DNA of 64,000 nucleotides. Origin: an uncultured Chitinophaga sp. (GTDB lineage: Bacteria; Bacteroidota; Bacteroidia; Chitinophagales; Chitinophagaceae). The notes beneath the pieces were generated by a model. It was given only the letters and a program-made list of their open reading frames with translations. It did not search any database and was not told the origin of the DNA. How positions within the stretch are numbered: the stretch's first letter is position 1; each line of letters opens with the position of its first letter. Positions 39,934 to 48,417 of this stretch are shown piece after piece. The position numbers and the translations under genes were made by a program. The stretch is from positions 62,001 to 126,000 of the forward strand of contig NZ_CABHOU010000054.1 of the NCBI RefSeq assembly GCF_902168175.1. Direction: 5' to 3'.

Positions 39934-40989
39934 TTATTTCGGTCTGTACTTCGATTCGTTAAAGATCTGCACCGCGTCTTTGTTTTCCATTAACTGCGCC
40001 AGTGTTACTTCGGGGTGTTTCTCCATGTAACGTTGTACAATGCGGCTGCCTACATAAGCGCCTATTTTGCCTGGCGAGCCTGGCGGCATGCCCTGCGTAC
40101 TCGGCCCTTCGCCCATAAAGTGCATCAACTGTTGCCAGTCGGAGGAGTACAACAGGTTTTGCTGTACAAAGAACTGCCATACCAATTCCTCGTTGGCGTT
40201 ACACCAGTCGAGCTGGGCCTGTGTATAACCAATGCGCAGCGTATCGCCGGTATCAGGCAGTACTTTGGAAAGGAAGTATTGCTGCCTGCCCGCATCTACC
40301 ATCTGTTCTATCAGTTTACGGCCTTCTGCCGGACGGGGGAATAAATCCTGTTCTATTACTTTCATCACATTCACTGGTATATACTCCGGCTCAAACGTCC
40401 TTACAAGGTAAGATGGTAACTCCTGCGACAACATGGCGTATACCGGGAAGTCTTTGCCCAGGTACATGTCCAGGCCAATGGCCACCGTTGAATCTACCGT
40501 AAGCGCACCATAGTTGCCGATGGCAGACATAAAGGTTTTTACTTTGGGGGGATGAAAGGAAGGGATGTAATACTTTGTGTAACGAAAGGCCTGTGCCAAC
40601 GCTTCTTCTGTTTTATCGAGCGATTTAAAATGCACATTGATACTGTCCTGCAGGCCTTTAAAATCGGGGTTGGTGAGGAAGGCGCGTAGGGCGTGTTGCA
40701 CCAGCTCCATATCCACCGTAGTATCACCTATTGGCCCGAAGTTGAGGATGTGCTGAAAGTAAAATGGCATAAAGCGCGGATGCTTGTCGGCCAGCAATTT
40801 TAAGCCACCTGCTACGTTATTGGTATCGATATTAAAAAAATCCTGGTCGAACCGCTCGGCCTTTACCGTCATTGGGATGTGGCTTACATCGGGTGCTTTA
40901 GTGCCACTACCGCAACTGTTAAGCATCACCAAAAGAGTAAAGGACGATATTAACAGGCGCAGGATATTTTTATTGAAGTAACTTTGCAT
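39934..40989 (-). CDS. gldB: Gliding motility lipoprotein GldB
   Basis: A 351-residue lipoprotein (lipobox LNSC, C26). VKAERFDQDFFNIDTNN, FMPFYFQHILNFGP, YTKYYIPSFHPPKVKTF and GDTLRIGYTQAQLDWCNANEELVWQFF match GldB, an essential gliding-motility protein thought to sit in the envelope and, in some species, to be required for viability. The neighbour nadE two genes away is conserved in other Bacteroidota, which supports the call. The usual partner gldC is not adjacent here. Confidence 0.85.
   Translation of the reverse strand: MQSYFNKNILRLLISSFTLLVMLNSCGSGTKAPDVSHIPMTVKAERFDQDFFNIDTNNVAGGLKLLADKHPRFMPFYFQHILNFGPIGDTTVDMELVQHALRAFLTNPDFKGLQDSINVHFKSLDKTEEALAQAFRYTKYYIPSFHPPKVKTFMSAIGNYGALTVDSTVAIGLDMYLGKDFPVYAMLSQELPSYLVRTFEPEYIPVNVMKVIEQDLFPRPAEGRKLIEQMVDAGRQQYFLSKVLPDTGDTLRIGYTQAQLDWCNANEELVWQFFVQQNLLYSSDWQQLMHFMGEGPSTQGMPPGSPGKIGAYVGSRIVQRYMEKHPEVTLAQLMENKDAVQIFNESKYRPK
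40979..40986 (+). promoter_or_regulatory. -7 element upstream of the PorT-like gene
   Basis: TAACTTTG, an exact TAnnTTTG match 20 bases before the ATG at 41007. It overlaps the start of the divergent gldB gene. Confidence 0.4.
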
Positions 40990-41006
40990 CGCTTTTTAAA
41001 ACTTTA

Positions 41007-41753
41007 ATGATGGTAAAAATATTGCATAACATGTTATCAGGAAAGCAGAATTATTGGAAATCTTTAATATTTGCCGGTTTGATCATGGGCGCAGGTGTAA
41101 CAGCAAAGGCGCAGGAAGGATTTTCAAAGAGAATGTCTAAAGAGATTGGCAGAAAGGTACGTTTCGGTTTTAAACTCGATCCGGGGGTGGGCATTCTGAA
41201 ATCACAGGAAGAGGGCATAGAGCGTAACGGCGCCAAGTTGAACCTTGCTTACGGTATCATGGCCGACTTCTTCCTCGACCGGTCGGAAAACTATGCCATT
41301 GGTACAGGTTTTCAGATTACACATACCGGTAGCGTAATGATGTACGATAAAGGCATTGGTCTTAACGAATACAACGATTTTCCTACCGAGTACGATCTGC
41401 GTGTACAATACCTGGAAGTACCGGTAACCCTCAAACTCAAATCTGAAACCCAAAGCGACATCGGCATCTGGGGCCAGTTCGGCACTTACTTTGCTGCACC
41501 TATAAAAGCACGGGCAAACGTAATAAGCAATAACATCGAACACAAAAAACAGAATGTGCTGCCCGAAATGCACCGTATTAATATGGGCCTGTTGCTGGCC
41601 GCAGGTATTGAATACCCGCTTACAGAAACATTGTCAGGTATTGTTGGTTTTGGCTACCAGGGCGGATTTACCGATCTTACCCGCGATAAAAAGTGGAACG
41701 ATGGTAAATTAAACCTCAACAGCTTCTCCCTCAGATTAGGCCTGTTTTTTTAG
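41007..41753 (+). CDS. PorT-like outer-membrane protein
   Basis: A 248-residue protein with a signal peptide (about residues 14-36, ending AKAQ) and an eight-stranded beta-barrel pattern. The core FGFKLDPGVGILKSQEEG...LAYGIMADFFLDRSENYAIGTGFQI...YLEVPVTLKLKS resembles the outer-membrane beta-barrel family that includes PorT/SprT. PorT is part of the type IX secretion and gliding machinery, but many unrelated barrels share this fold, so that link is only suggestive. It lies between gldB (divergent) and nadE (18 bases downstream). Confidence 0.65.
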   Translation: MMVKILHNMLSGKQNYWKSLIFAGLIMGAGVTAKAQEGFSKRMSKEIGRKVRFGFKLDPGVGILKSQEEGIERNGAKLNLAYGIMADFFLDRSENYAIGTGFQITHTGSVMMYDKGIGLNEYNDFPTEYDLRVQYLEVPVTLKLKSETQSDIGIWGQFGTYFAAPIKARANVISNNIEHKKQNVLPEMHRINMGLLLAAGIEYPLTETLSGIVGFGYQGGFTDLTRDKKWNDGKLNLNSFSLRLGLFF

Positions 41754-41771
41754 TAGCAGTAACTTTATAGT

Positions 41772-43427
41772 ATGAAAATAGTATTAGCGCAGCAGAACTA
41801 TCACATTGGTAACTTCGAGGACAATACAGCGAAGATCATAACCGCCATCAAAGAAGCGGAAGCTGCCGGGGCCGACCTGGTAGTGTTCTCCGAACTTTGT
41901 GTGTGCGGTTATCCGCCCCGCGACTTCCTCGAGTTCCAGGACTTCATCAATAAGAGTTACGCTGCGATAGATACGATTAAACTGCATACCCAAAACATTG
42001 CCGTGCTGGTAGGCGCCCCTGCCCGTAACCCACAGCAGGAAGGCAAAGACCTGTTTAACGCCGCCTGGTTCCTGCACGAACAGGAAGTAAAACAGGTGGT
42101 ACACAAAACACTGCTGCCTACCTACGATATATTTGATGAGTACCGCTACTTCGAACCTTCGTACGAATGGAACGTGGTGCCTTTTAAGGGCAAAAAGCTG
42201 GCGGTCACTATTTGTGAAGACATATGGAACCTGGGCGATAACCCGCTGTACCGCGTGTGCCCCATGGATAAACTTATAGAACAACAGCCGGATGTAATGA
42301 TCAATCTTTCCGCTTCTCCTTTTGATTACGATCACGACGAGAACCGGAAAGAGATCATCCTGGCCAATGTACGCAAGTACAAAATCCCCATGATTTACTG
42401 TAACACCGTAGGCTCGCAAACCGAGATCGTATTCGACGGCGGTTCGCTGGTGTACGATGCCGAAGGTAACATCGTGAAAGAACTGCCGTATTTCAAAGAG
42501 GCAATGGAAACGGTGGAACTCGAAACCCTGAAAGGTACGGTACAACAGCAGCCGAAGAAAGGCATCACCGGCCTGGAGTTCGGGCACAACATCGACCGTA
42601 TTTACCAGGCTTTATTGCTGGGCATTAAGGATTACTTTAAGAAGATGGGATTTACCAAAGCGATATTGGGCTCATCTGGCGGTATAGACAGCGCGGTGGT
42701 GCTGGCCCTGGCCTGTGAGGCGTTGGGTAAAGACAATGTGCGCGCTATCCTGATGCCATCGCCCTACTCCACCGAACACTCTGTGAGTGATGCCGTGGCC
42801 CTGAGTAAAAATCTGGGTAACCCGCACGATGTGATCCGCATCAACAACATCTACGAAAGCTTCCTCGATACACTGGACCCCTATTTCCAGGGGCTTCCGT
42901 TTAACGTGGCAGAAGAAAATACACAGTCGCGCATTCGGGGTAACCTGTTGATGGCGCTGAGCAATAAGTTCGGTTACATCCTGCTTAACACCTCCAACAA
43001 AAGTGAGCTGAGTACCGGTTATGGTACATTGTATGGTGATATGGCAGGCGGCCTCTCCGTGCTGGGCGACCTCTATAAAATGCAGGTATATGCCCTGGCC
43101 CGCTATATTAACCGCGACCGCGAAATAATCCCCCTCAACATCATAGATAAAGCGCCGTCCGCAGAGCTGCGTCCGAACCAGAAGGACAGCGACAGTCTGC
43201 CTGATTACGCCATCCTCGACCGCATTTTGTACCAGTACATCGAGCGCCGGCAGGGCCCCCGCGAAATTATCGCGCAGGGTTTTGAGCCAGAGCTGGTGTC
43301 GCGTACGCTGAAGCTGGTGAACAATAACGAGTACAAACGTAACCAGTTCTGCCCCATCATCCGCGTGTCGTCCAAGGCATTTGGCGTGGGGCGCAGGGTG
43401 CCTATCGTGGGTAAATACCTCGCTTAA
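41772..43427 (+). CDS. nadE: NAD+ synthetase, glutamine-dependent
   Basis: A 551-residue two-domain enzyme that amidates deamido-NAD+ to NAD+. The N-terminal nitrilase-type glutaminase has the E-K-C triad E41, K112 and C148 (VTICEDIWN). The C-terminal synthetase has the PP-loop SGGIDS (302-307) and SNKSELSTGYGTLYGDMAGG. A glutaminase half means glutamine, not free ammonia, is the nitrogen donor. The adjacent gldB is a conserved neighbour in other Bacteroidota. Confidence 0.95.
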   Translation: MKIVLAQQNYHIGNFEDNTAKIITAIKEAEAAGADLVVFSELCVCGYPPRDFLEFQDFINKSYAAIDTIKLHTQNIAVLVGAPARNPQQEGKDLFNAAWFLHEQEVKQVVHKTLLPTYDIFDEYRYFEPSYEWNVVPFKGKKLAVTICEDIWNLGDNPLYRVCPMDKLIEQQPDVMINLSASPFDYDHDENRKEIILANVRKYKIPMIYCNTVGSQTEIVFDGGSLVYDAEGNIVKELPYFKEAMETVELETLKGTVQQQPKKGITGLEFGHNIDRIYQALLLGIKDYFKKMGFTKAILGSSGGIDSAVVLALACEALGKDNVRAILMPSPYSTEHSVSDAVALSKNLGNPHDVIRINNIYESFLDTLDPYFQGLPFNVAEENTQSRIRGNLLMALSNKFGYILLNTSNKSELSTGYGTLYGDMAGGLSVLGDLYKMQVYALARYINRDREIIPLNIIDKAPSAELRPNQKDSDSLPDYAILDRILYQYIERRQGPREIIAQGFEPELVSRTLKLVNNNEYKRNQFCPIIRVSSKAFGVGRRVPIVGKYLA

Positions 43428-43437
43428 TCTAAATTCC

Positions 43438-43470
43438 TTGCGGCTTTAAGGCCTGTAAATTCTATATTTG
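43438..43470 (+). promoter_or_regulatory. Promoter candidate for serS
   Basis: TTG (43438-43440), 22 bases, then TATATTTG (43463-43470). The -7 match is exact, and the leader would be about 13 nt. Confidence 0.5.
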
Positions 43471-43489
43471 TCAAAATTTTTTCGACATA

Positions 43490-44761
43490 ATGTTACAGGT
43501 ACAGTTTATCCGTCAGAACAAAGCATTGGTGCTGGAACGCCTTGCCCTGAAGAATTTCAGGGAGTTGGGCGTTGTAGACGAAGTGTTAGATCTGGACGAC
43601 AGAAGGAAGAAACTCACACAGGAGTACGATGATACCCAGGCCCGTGTGAAATCCAGTTCCAAGGAAATAGGTAAACTGATGTCGCAGGGCTCGCAGGAAG
43701 AAGCGGAAAAGCTGAAAGCCGAAGTAGCCACCCTGAAAGAGCGCCTGGCCCCGATCAACGAAGAGTTGAACGCTACCGAAAAGTTACTGCTGGAAACAAT
43801 CGTAAAACTCCCCAACCTGCCCGCTGCCATCGTACCTGCCGGTAAAACACCGGAAGATAACGTAGAAGTGCGCCAGGGCGGTGCTAAGCCGGAACTATAT
43901 GCAGGCGCCGTGCCGCATTGGGACCTGGTGAAGAAATACAACCTCATCGACTTTGAACTCGGTAACAAGATCACCGGCAGCGGTTTTCCTGTTTATACAA
44001 ATAAAGGCGCCCGCTTACAGCGTGCATTGCAGAACTATTTCCTCGACTTTAACACCGCCGCAGGTTATATTGAGCATCAGCCACCATTGCTGGTAAACGA
44101 AGACAGTGCTTTCGGTACCGGCCAGTTGCCTGATAAAGAAGGGCAGATGTACTTTGCCACGGAAGATAAGTATTACCTGATCCCCACCTCCGAAGTGCCG
44201 CTGACCAACATCTACCGCGACGATATCGTAAAAGAGTCCGACCTGCCAATCAAACTTACTGGTTATACACCTTGTTTCCGCAGGGAAGCAGGTTCTTACG
44301 GTAAAGATGTGCGTGGTCTCAACCGCCTGCACCAGTTCGATAAAGTGGAGATCGTACAACTGGTACATCCCGATAAATCGTTCGAGATACTGGATGAAAT
44401 GGTAGCACACGTGGAAAAGCTGGTCGCATCGCTCGGCCTGCACTACCGTATTTTACGCCTTTGTGGCGGCGATATGGGTTTTGCATCTGCTATTACCTAC
44501 GACTTCGAAGTTTACAGCGCTGCCCAGCAAAAATGGCTGGAAGTAAGCTCTGTATCTAACTTTGAAAGCTACCAGACAAACAGGATGAAGATCCGTTACA
44601 AGGATGGCAATGGTAAAACGCAACTGGTACACTCGCTCAACGGCAGTTCCCTGGCCTTCCCGCGTATACTGGCCTGTATCCTGGAAAACAACCAGACCGC
44701 CGAGGGTATTAACCTGCCGGAGGTATTGCACAGTTATGCCGGTTTCGACAAAATAGCATAA
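43490..44761 (+). CDS. serS: Seryl-tRNA synthetase
   Basis: A 423-residue class II synthetase with an N-terminal coiled coil (~30-100: KKLTQEYDDTQARVKSSSKEIGKLM...ERLAPINEELNATEKLLLETI), which grips the long variable arm of tRNA-Ser such as the one at 5.7 kb. Motif 2 is FRREAGSYGKDVRGLNRLHQF and the motif 3 region is NGSSLAFPRILACILENNQT. It also charges tRNA-Sec where present. Length is normal. It ends at a strong terminator. Confidence 0.95.
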   Translation: MLQVQFIRQNKALVLERLALKNFRELGVVDEVLDLDDRRKKLTQEYDDTQARVKSSSKEIGKLMSQGSQEEAEKLKAEVATLKERLAPINEELNATEKLLLETIVKLPNLPAAIVPAGKTPEDNVEVRQGGAKPELYAGAVPHWDLVKKYNLIDFELGNKITGSGFPVYTNKGARLQRALQNYFLDFNTAAGYIEHQPPLLVNEDSAFGTGQLPDKEGQMYFATEDKYYLIPTSEVPLTNIYRDDIVKESDLPIKLTGYTPCFRREAGSYGKDVRGLNRLHQFDKVEIVQLVHPDKSFEILDEMVAHVEKLVASLGLHYRILRLCGGDMGFASAITYDFEVYSAAQQKWLEVSSVSNFESYQTNRMKIRYKDGNGKTQLVHSLNGSSLAFPRILACILENNQTAEGINLPEVLHSYAGFDKIA

Positions 44762-44780
44762 ACATATTTTAATACGAATT

Positions 44781-44814
44781 AAGCCCGCCGTTAAGCAACC
44801 GGCGGGCTTTTTGT
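44781..44814 (+). terminator. Terminator of serS
   Basis: AAGCCCGCCG / CGGCGGGCTT stem with an 8-10-nt loop, then TTTTTG. Confidence 0.9.
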
Positions 44815-44895
44815 ACGTATATGTCTAAACATGTTGTTTTTTGGTCTGGTGTAAATCAATTACTTTGTCAATGGCTTTAACTAAATACTCTATTT

Positions 44896-45186
44896 ATGAA
44901 AAGATTAGGTCAAATCGCCTTCGCCATGCTGCTGTTAAGTGCCTGCGCCCGTAATAAAACCAATACAGGCGAAAGTCCCGAAGTAGCATTCGCAAGGTAC
45001 CCGGCATCTGAAGGAAAAACTTTATTCCAGGAAAAGTGCAATCGCTGTCATGTGTACAGGCTGCCCGAAACCCATAGCACAAGCTCCTGGGTGCCTATCA
45101 TGAACAGGATGGCGCGTAAAGCAAGGCTGAACGACGATCAGAAAGCCGCCGTACTGGCTTTTGTACAGTCGAACGCTAAAAAGTAG
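44896..45186 (+). CDS. Small c-type cytochrome lipoprotein
   Basis: A 96-residue lipoprotein (lipobox LLSAC, C17) with one canonical haem motif CNRCH (C48, C51, H52). A candidate sixth ligand is one of the Met residues in WVPIMNRMARKARL. The rest is helical (LNDDQKAAVLAFVQSNAKK), as in small class I cytochromes. It would be lipid-anchored, facing the periplasm or the exterior, as a mono-haem electron carrier. It stands alone, closed by a terminator. Confidence 0.85.
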   Translation: MKRLGQIAFAMLLLSACARNKTNTGESPEVAFARYPASEGKTLFQEKCNRCHVYRLPETHSTSSWVPIMNRMARKARLNDDQKAAVLAFVQSNAKK

Positions 45187-45212
45187 TTTGCTGCCCGTAA
45201 AATGTTAAACGC

Positions 45213-45243
45213 AGAGCAGTTGTGCGAACAACTGCTCTTTTTT
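45213..45243 (+). terminator. Terminator of the cytochrome lipoprotein gene
   Basis: A perfect 11-bp stem AGAGCAGTTGT / ACAACTGCTCT with a 4-nt loop, then TTTTTT. Confidence 0.9.
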
Positions 45244-45261
45244 AATGCCCCACAGCCCGGT

Positions 45262-45379
45262 GCCGTTGAAGGGTGTGACACAACGGTGGTTGAGCAGGGA
45301 GGGGTAGTTGGTTAAATAATAATGGGACAAACTTTAGTAACATCCTTCAGCCGCCGTTGTGTCACTCCCTTCAGCGGTT
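45262..45379. repeat. Inverted repeat: GCCGTTGAAGGG arms
   Basis: The left arm is GCCGTTGAAGGGTGTGACAC followed by AACGGTGG; the right arm is the reverse complement with a few changes (CCGCCGTTGTGTCACTCCCT then TCAGCGG). About 62 bases separate the arms. A single forward copy is at 30398-30426. Confidence 0.8.
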
Positions 45380-45434
45380 GAAACTACACTGAGCCTGTCT
45401 CAATCTGGCAGGGTATACACTGCTCCTTTTTCAG

Positions 45435-45498
45435 GCTGTCGCAATCACACCCGCAGGCCTGAAACACGTTTAACCGTCCGCTCACCCTCCGCTTCACC
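45435..45498. repeat. ~65-bp dispersed element, copy 2
   Basis: GCTGTCGCAATCACACCCGC to ACCCTCCGCTTCACC, matching 20752-20816 with roughly 85% identity and one single-base gap. Confidence 0.75.
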
Positions 45499-45590
45499 AT
45501 ACTCTCTCCCTGCTTTCTATACACCTCCCGGCAATGTATATACCGCATTTGTTGCTCACTTTCTCAACCTGCTCCTTATATTTGGGATGT

Positions 45591-46136
45591 ATGGACCACT
45601 TTTTACCAAATGGAAGTACCCTCGTTATCCGCCGTCCCAGGGTGGAGGATGCCGCTGCTTTGCTGGAATGTTTCCGGCAGCTTACCATGGAAACGGACTT
45701 CCTGCTGTACTCGCAGGCAGAGGCTATGAGGTTCAGCATCCGCGATGAGGAGGACTTTATACGGCAATACCTGCTGCAACCCCGGCACCTGCTGTTACTG
45801 GCCGAAGTGGAGGGGCAAATAACGGGCTCTATCGCTATTAACCAGAGCAGGTTCGAGAAACAGTCGCACCTGGGGGAACTGGGCATCGCCATACTGCGAT
45901 CGCACTGGAACCTGGGGATCGGGCGCAGGCTAATGACGGCGGCCATCCGCTGGGCAATAGAACACCCCAGCATGGAGATCATTCATTTTGGGGTATTAGC
46001 CAATAACGAAAAGGCGATACAGTTGTACCGCAACTTCGGCTTCCTCGAATGTGGCCGCCTGCCACAGGCAGCAAAAACTATAGACGGTAGTTATGTAGAC
46101 CTCATTACCATGGCTAAACGAATTAAAAACCCATAA
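45591..46136 (+). CDS. GNAT family N-acetyltransferase
   Basis: A 181-residue acetyl-CoA-dependent transferase. The track start adds 19 residues from the spacer; ATG 45591 (MDHFLPNGSTLVIRRPRVED) fits the family opening. The acetyl-CoA pyrophosphate-binding strand-loop (LGELGIAILRSHWNLGIGRRLMTAAIRWA) and the late VLANNEKAIQLYRNFGFLECG, with the family's N and F/G signature, place it with ribosomal-protein or small-molecule GNATs. The substrate is unknown. The stop is 6 bases before the M48 protease gene, so the two are probably co-transcribed. Confidence 0.88.
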   Translation: MDHFLPNGSTLVIRRPRVEDAAALLECFRQLTMETDFLLYSQAEAMRFSIRDEEDFIRQYLLQPRHLLLLAEVEGQITGSIAINQSRFEKQSHLGELGIAILRSHWNLGIGRRLMTAAIRWAIEHPSMEIIHFGVLANNEKAIQLYRNFGFLECGRLPQAAKTIDGSYVDLITMAKRIKNP

Positions 46137-46142
46137 CCTGTT

Positions 46143-47216
46143 ATGTATACCTACCAGGGAAAATACCATTATGAGAGCTCGGCCGAAGTACAAACGGCCA
46201 CGGTATCGTTCGCCAATAACAAACTGCAGATAGGCCTCAAAGACGAACACGGTAACCCACGGAACGTATTGTGGTTCTGGGAAAAAATCGTGATCGAAAA
46301 AATAAATGGGAGCGAATGTTTCCTGGGGTACGATGGGTATCCGCGGCAAACACTTATTGTGCTATCGTCAGAGTTTGCGGAAGAACTGGAGAAGCGCCGA
46401 AAGGTGTTTGGAAAACCAACCAGCAATAACCGCGCGGTGAATGCTATTTTGGTAATATCTGGTGTGATGCTGGTGCTGGGACTGGCCCTTTATTTGTGGC
46501 TCATTCCTTACCTGGCGGGTAAAGCGGCCGAAGCCATACCTGTATCATATGAGCAGGAGCTGGGCGACAAACTATACCGCTCGCTGATCGCCGAATATAA
46601 GGTAGAGCCGGAAAAAACGAAGCTGGCCAACGAGTTCTTTAAACAAATGAAAGTGCCCACCGCTTACGATATCCGCATTACGGTTGTAAAGGACGATCAG
46701 TTGAACGCCTTTGCCATGCCGGGCGGTAATATTGTGGTGTACGATAAGCTGATACGCGAAATGAAAGGCCCGGAAGAATTGGCCGCGCTGCTGGCGCACG
46801 AGTTTTCGCATGTACAGTTGCGGCATACCACCAAAACCATGTTCCGCAGCATGGGGACTTACGTAATGTTATCGCTCGTATTTGGCGACCTGACCGGTGT
46901 TGGTGGCGTGATGCTGGAAAATGCCCACAGCCTTAAAAACCTGCAGTACTCCCGCAGTCTTGAGAAAGAGGCTGACCTCAATGGGCTGGAACTGCTGCAG
47001 GCCAGGCATATTAACGGCAATGGCTACGTGAATTTATTTAACACGCTCAAAAAAGAAAATGGTCTTGCCCCGTCCGAATGGATGAGCAGCCATCCCGATC
47101 TCGACAACAGGATTAATTATATAAAGTCAAACGAACACTACCAGCCCGGCGCCACTACAGACACGACGTTAACCCGCCTGTTTGCAGCTTTGCAGTCCGA
47201 TGAAAAGACATGGTAG
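46143..47216 (+). CDS. M48 family metallopeptidase
   Basis: A 357-residue membrane protease. The first ~95 residues form a soluble beta-rich domain (IGLKDEHGNPRNVLWFWEKI). One membrane segment follows (about 100-123), then the zinc domain with HEFSH (H219, E220, H223) and the third ligand in LEKEADLNG (E276). LNAFAMPGGNIVVYDKLI is the M48 substrate-strand region. Such enzymes degrade misfolded or periplasmic proteins. The unusual N-terminal domain before the membrane segment is not typical of minimal M48 proteases. A ThiF/MoeB-like gene follows 15 bases on. Confidence 0.88.
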   Translation: MYTYQGKYHYESSAEVQTATVSFANNKLQIGLKDEHGNPRNVLWFWEKIVIEKINGSECFLGYDGYPRQTLIVLSSEFAEELEKRRKVFGKPTSNNRAVNAILVISGVMLVLGLALYLWLIPYLAGKAAEAIPVSYEQELGDKLYRSLIAEYKVEPEKTKLANEFFKQMKVPTAYDIRITVVKDDQLNAFAMPGGNIVVYDKLIREMKGPEELAALLAHEFSHVQLRHTTKTMFRSMGTYVMLSLVFGDLTGVGGVMLENAHSLKNLQYSRSLEKEADLNGLELLQARHINGNGYVNLFNTLKKENGLAPSEWMSSHPDLDNRINYIKSNEHYQPGATTDTTLTRLFAALQSDEKTW

Positions 47217-47231
47217 TTTAAACGCAGAAAG

Positions 47232-48320
47232 ATGCAACGATACGACAGGCAAACCAGGTTGAAGGACTTTGGTCCGCAGAAGCAGGCGCTTTTACAAAAC
47301 GCGGCTGTATTGGTAATTGGGGCGGGTGGATTGGGAATGCCCGTTTTACAATACCTCACTGCCATGGGCGTGGGCAGAATAGGGATCGTGGAACACGACA
47401 ATGTTTCTATCACCAACCTGCAACGCCAGGTAATGTATGATACCGCAGATGAGGGCAAGTCCAAACTGGGCGTAGTGACTAAAAAACTGCAGGCCCTTAA
47501 TCCGGAGGTGAAGTTTGACGCCTGGGATACCTTTATACTCCCGCATAATGCGCTGGAAATCATTGGGCAGTACGATGTGGTGGCCGACTGTTCCGACAAC
47601 TTCGGTACCCGTTACCTGGTAAACGATGCCTGTGTGATTACAGGCAAACCGCTGATTTACGGCGCTATTTACCAGTACGAGGGCCAGGTGAGCGTATTTA
47701 ATTACAATGGCAGTGCCACTTACCGCTGCCTGTTTCCCGAGCCGCCTGCGGAGGGCGAGCGGATGGATTGTAATGAACTCGGCGTGTTGGGCATATTGCC
47801 CGGTATAGTGGGTAGTTATATGACCAATGAAGTGGTGAAAGTGGTGTGCGGTATCGGTTTGCCGCTTACGAACCTGTTGCTTACCATCCATATATTACAG
47901 AACGACCACCAGGTATTCCATTTCGGCCCGGTATCCGGCAATCACCAGATAAAGGCGTTGCAGGAAAGTTATGACCAGGGAGCATGTGAAGTCCCTGCAG
48001 GCTTACAATTACTGGAAGTGAAAGAGCTGGCGCAGTGGCGCGGTGGTGGTCGCACCTTCCAGTTGCTGGATGTGCGGGAGCAGGATGAGTGGGAGGTATG
48101 CCACATCGAGGGCGCCCTGCACATCCCGATGAACAGCGTAATGCGGTATGCAGACAGGTTGCCGAAAGACCAGCCCATCGCTGTGCTTTGCCATCATGGC
48201 ATGCGCAGCCGGGCAGTAGCGCAACAGCTGTTACAGGCAGGTTTCCGTACAGTGTATAACGTTACTGGCGGTATACATGCCTGGGCCATGGAGGTAGATC
48301 CGGAAATGGCTGTTTACTAG
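47232..48320 (+). CDS. ThiF/MoeB-type adenylyltransferase with rhodanese domain
   Basis: A 362-residue fusion. Residues ~1-245 are an E1-like adenylyltransferase (VIGAGGLGMPVLQYL nucleotide loop; RYDRQTRL Arg; ADCSDNFGTRYLVNDACV), and residues ~255-362 are a rhodanese (LLDVREQDEWEVCHIEGALHIP; VLCHHGMRS with C320). This layout serves sulfur carriers such as MoaD or ThiS: activation, then sulfur transfer. The usual zinc CxxC pairs are reduced: only RCLFPEPP and MDCNELG remain, so the Zn site looks absent or altered. No moaD or thiS lies next door. The M48 gene is 15 bases upstream. Confidence 0.85.
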   Translation: MQRYDRQTRLKDFGPQKQALLQNAAVLVIGAGGLGMPVLQYLTAMGVGRIGIVEHDNVSITNLQRQVMYDTADEGKSKLGVVTKKLQALNPEVKFDAWDTFILPHNALEIIGQYDVVADCSDNFGTRYLVNDACVITGKPLIYGAIYQYEGQVSVFNYNGSATYRCLFPEPPAEGERMDCNELGVLGILPGIVGSYMTNEVVKVVCGIGLPLTNLLLTIHILQNDHQVFHFGPVSGNHQIKALQESYDQGACEVPAGLQLLEVKELAQWRGGGRTFQLLDVREQDEWEVCHIEGALHIPMNSVMRYADRLPKDQPIAVLCHHGMRSRAVAQQLLQAGFRTVYNVTGGIHAWAMEVDPEMAVY

Positions 48321-48417
48321 CGCGTTTTGTTGGAATGGAATTTGGGCAATGATTTGTTAACATAGGCACTTTAAACTTAGTGGATATATTACAGTCATAC
48401 TCTAAATCCTTTGCAAT

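Larger units (their letters stand above)
45244..45590. other. Repeat-rich spacer with a large inverted repeat
   Basis: No gene supported. It holds an inverted pair of GCCGTTGAAGGG-type arms (45262-45289 and 45352-45379), GGTATACACTG- and TATACACC-type palindrome variants, and the second copy of the ~65-bp element (45435-45498). The track's 129-residue ORF across it is not protein-like. Confidence 0.65.

Noticed and set aside
45359-45748. 129-residue forward ORF
   Set aside because: Crosses the inverted repeat and the start of the GNAT gene in another frame.
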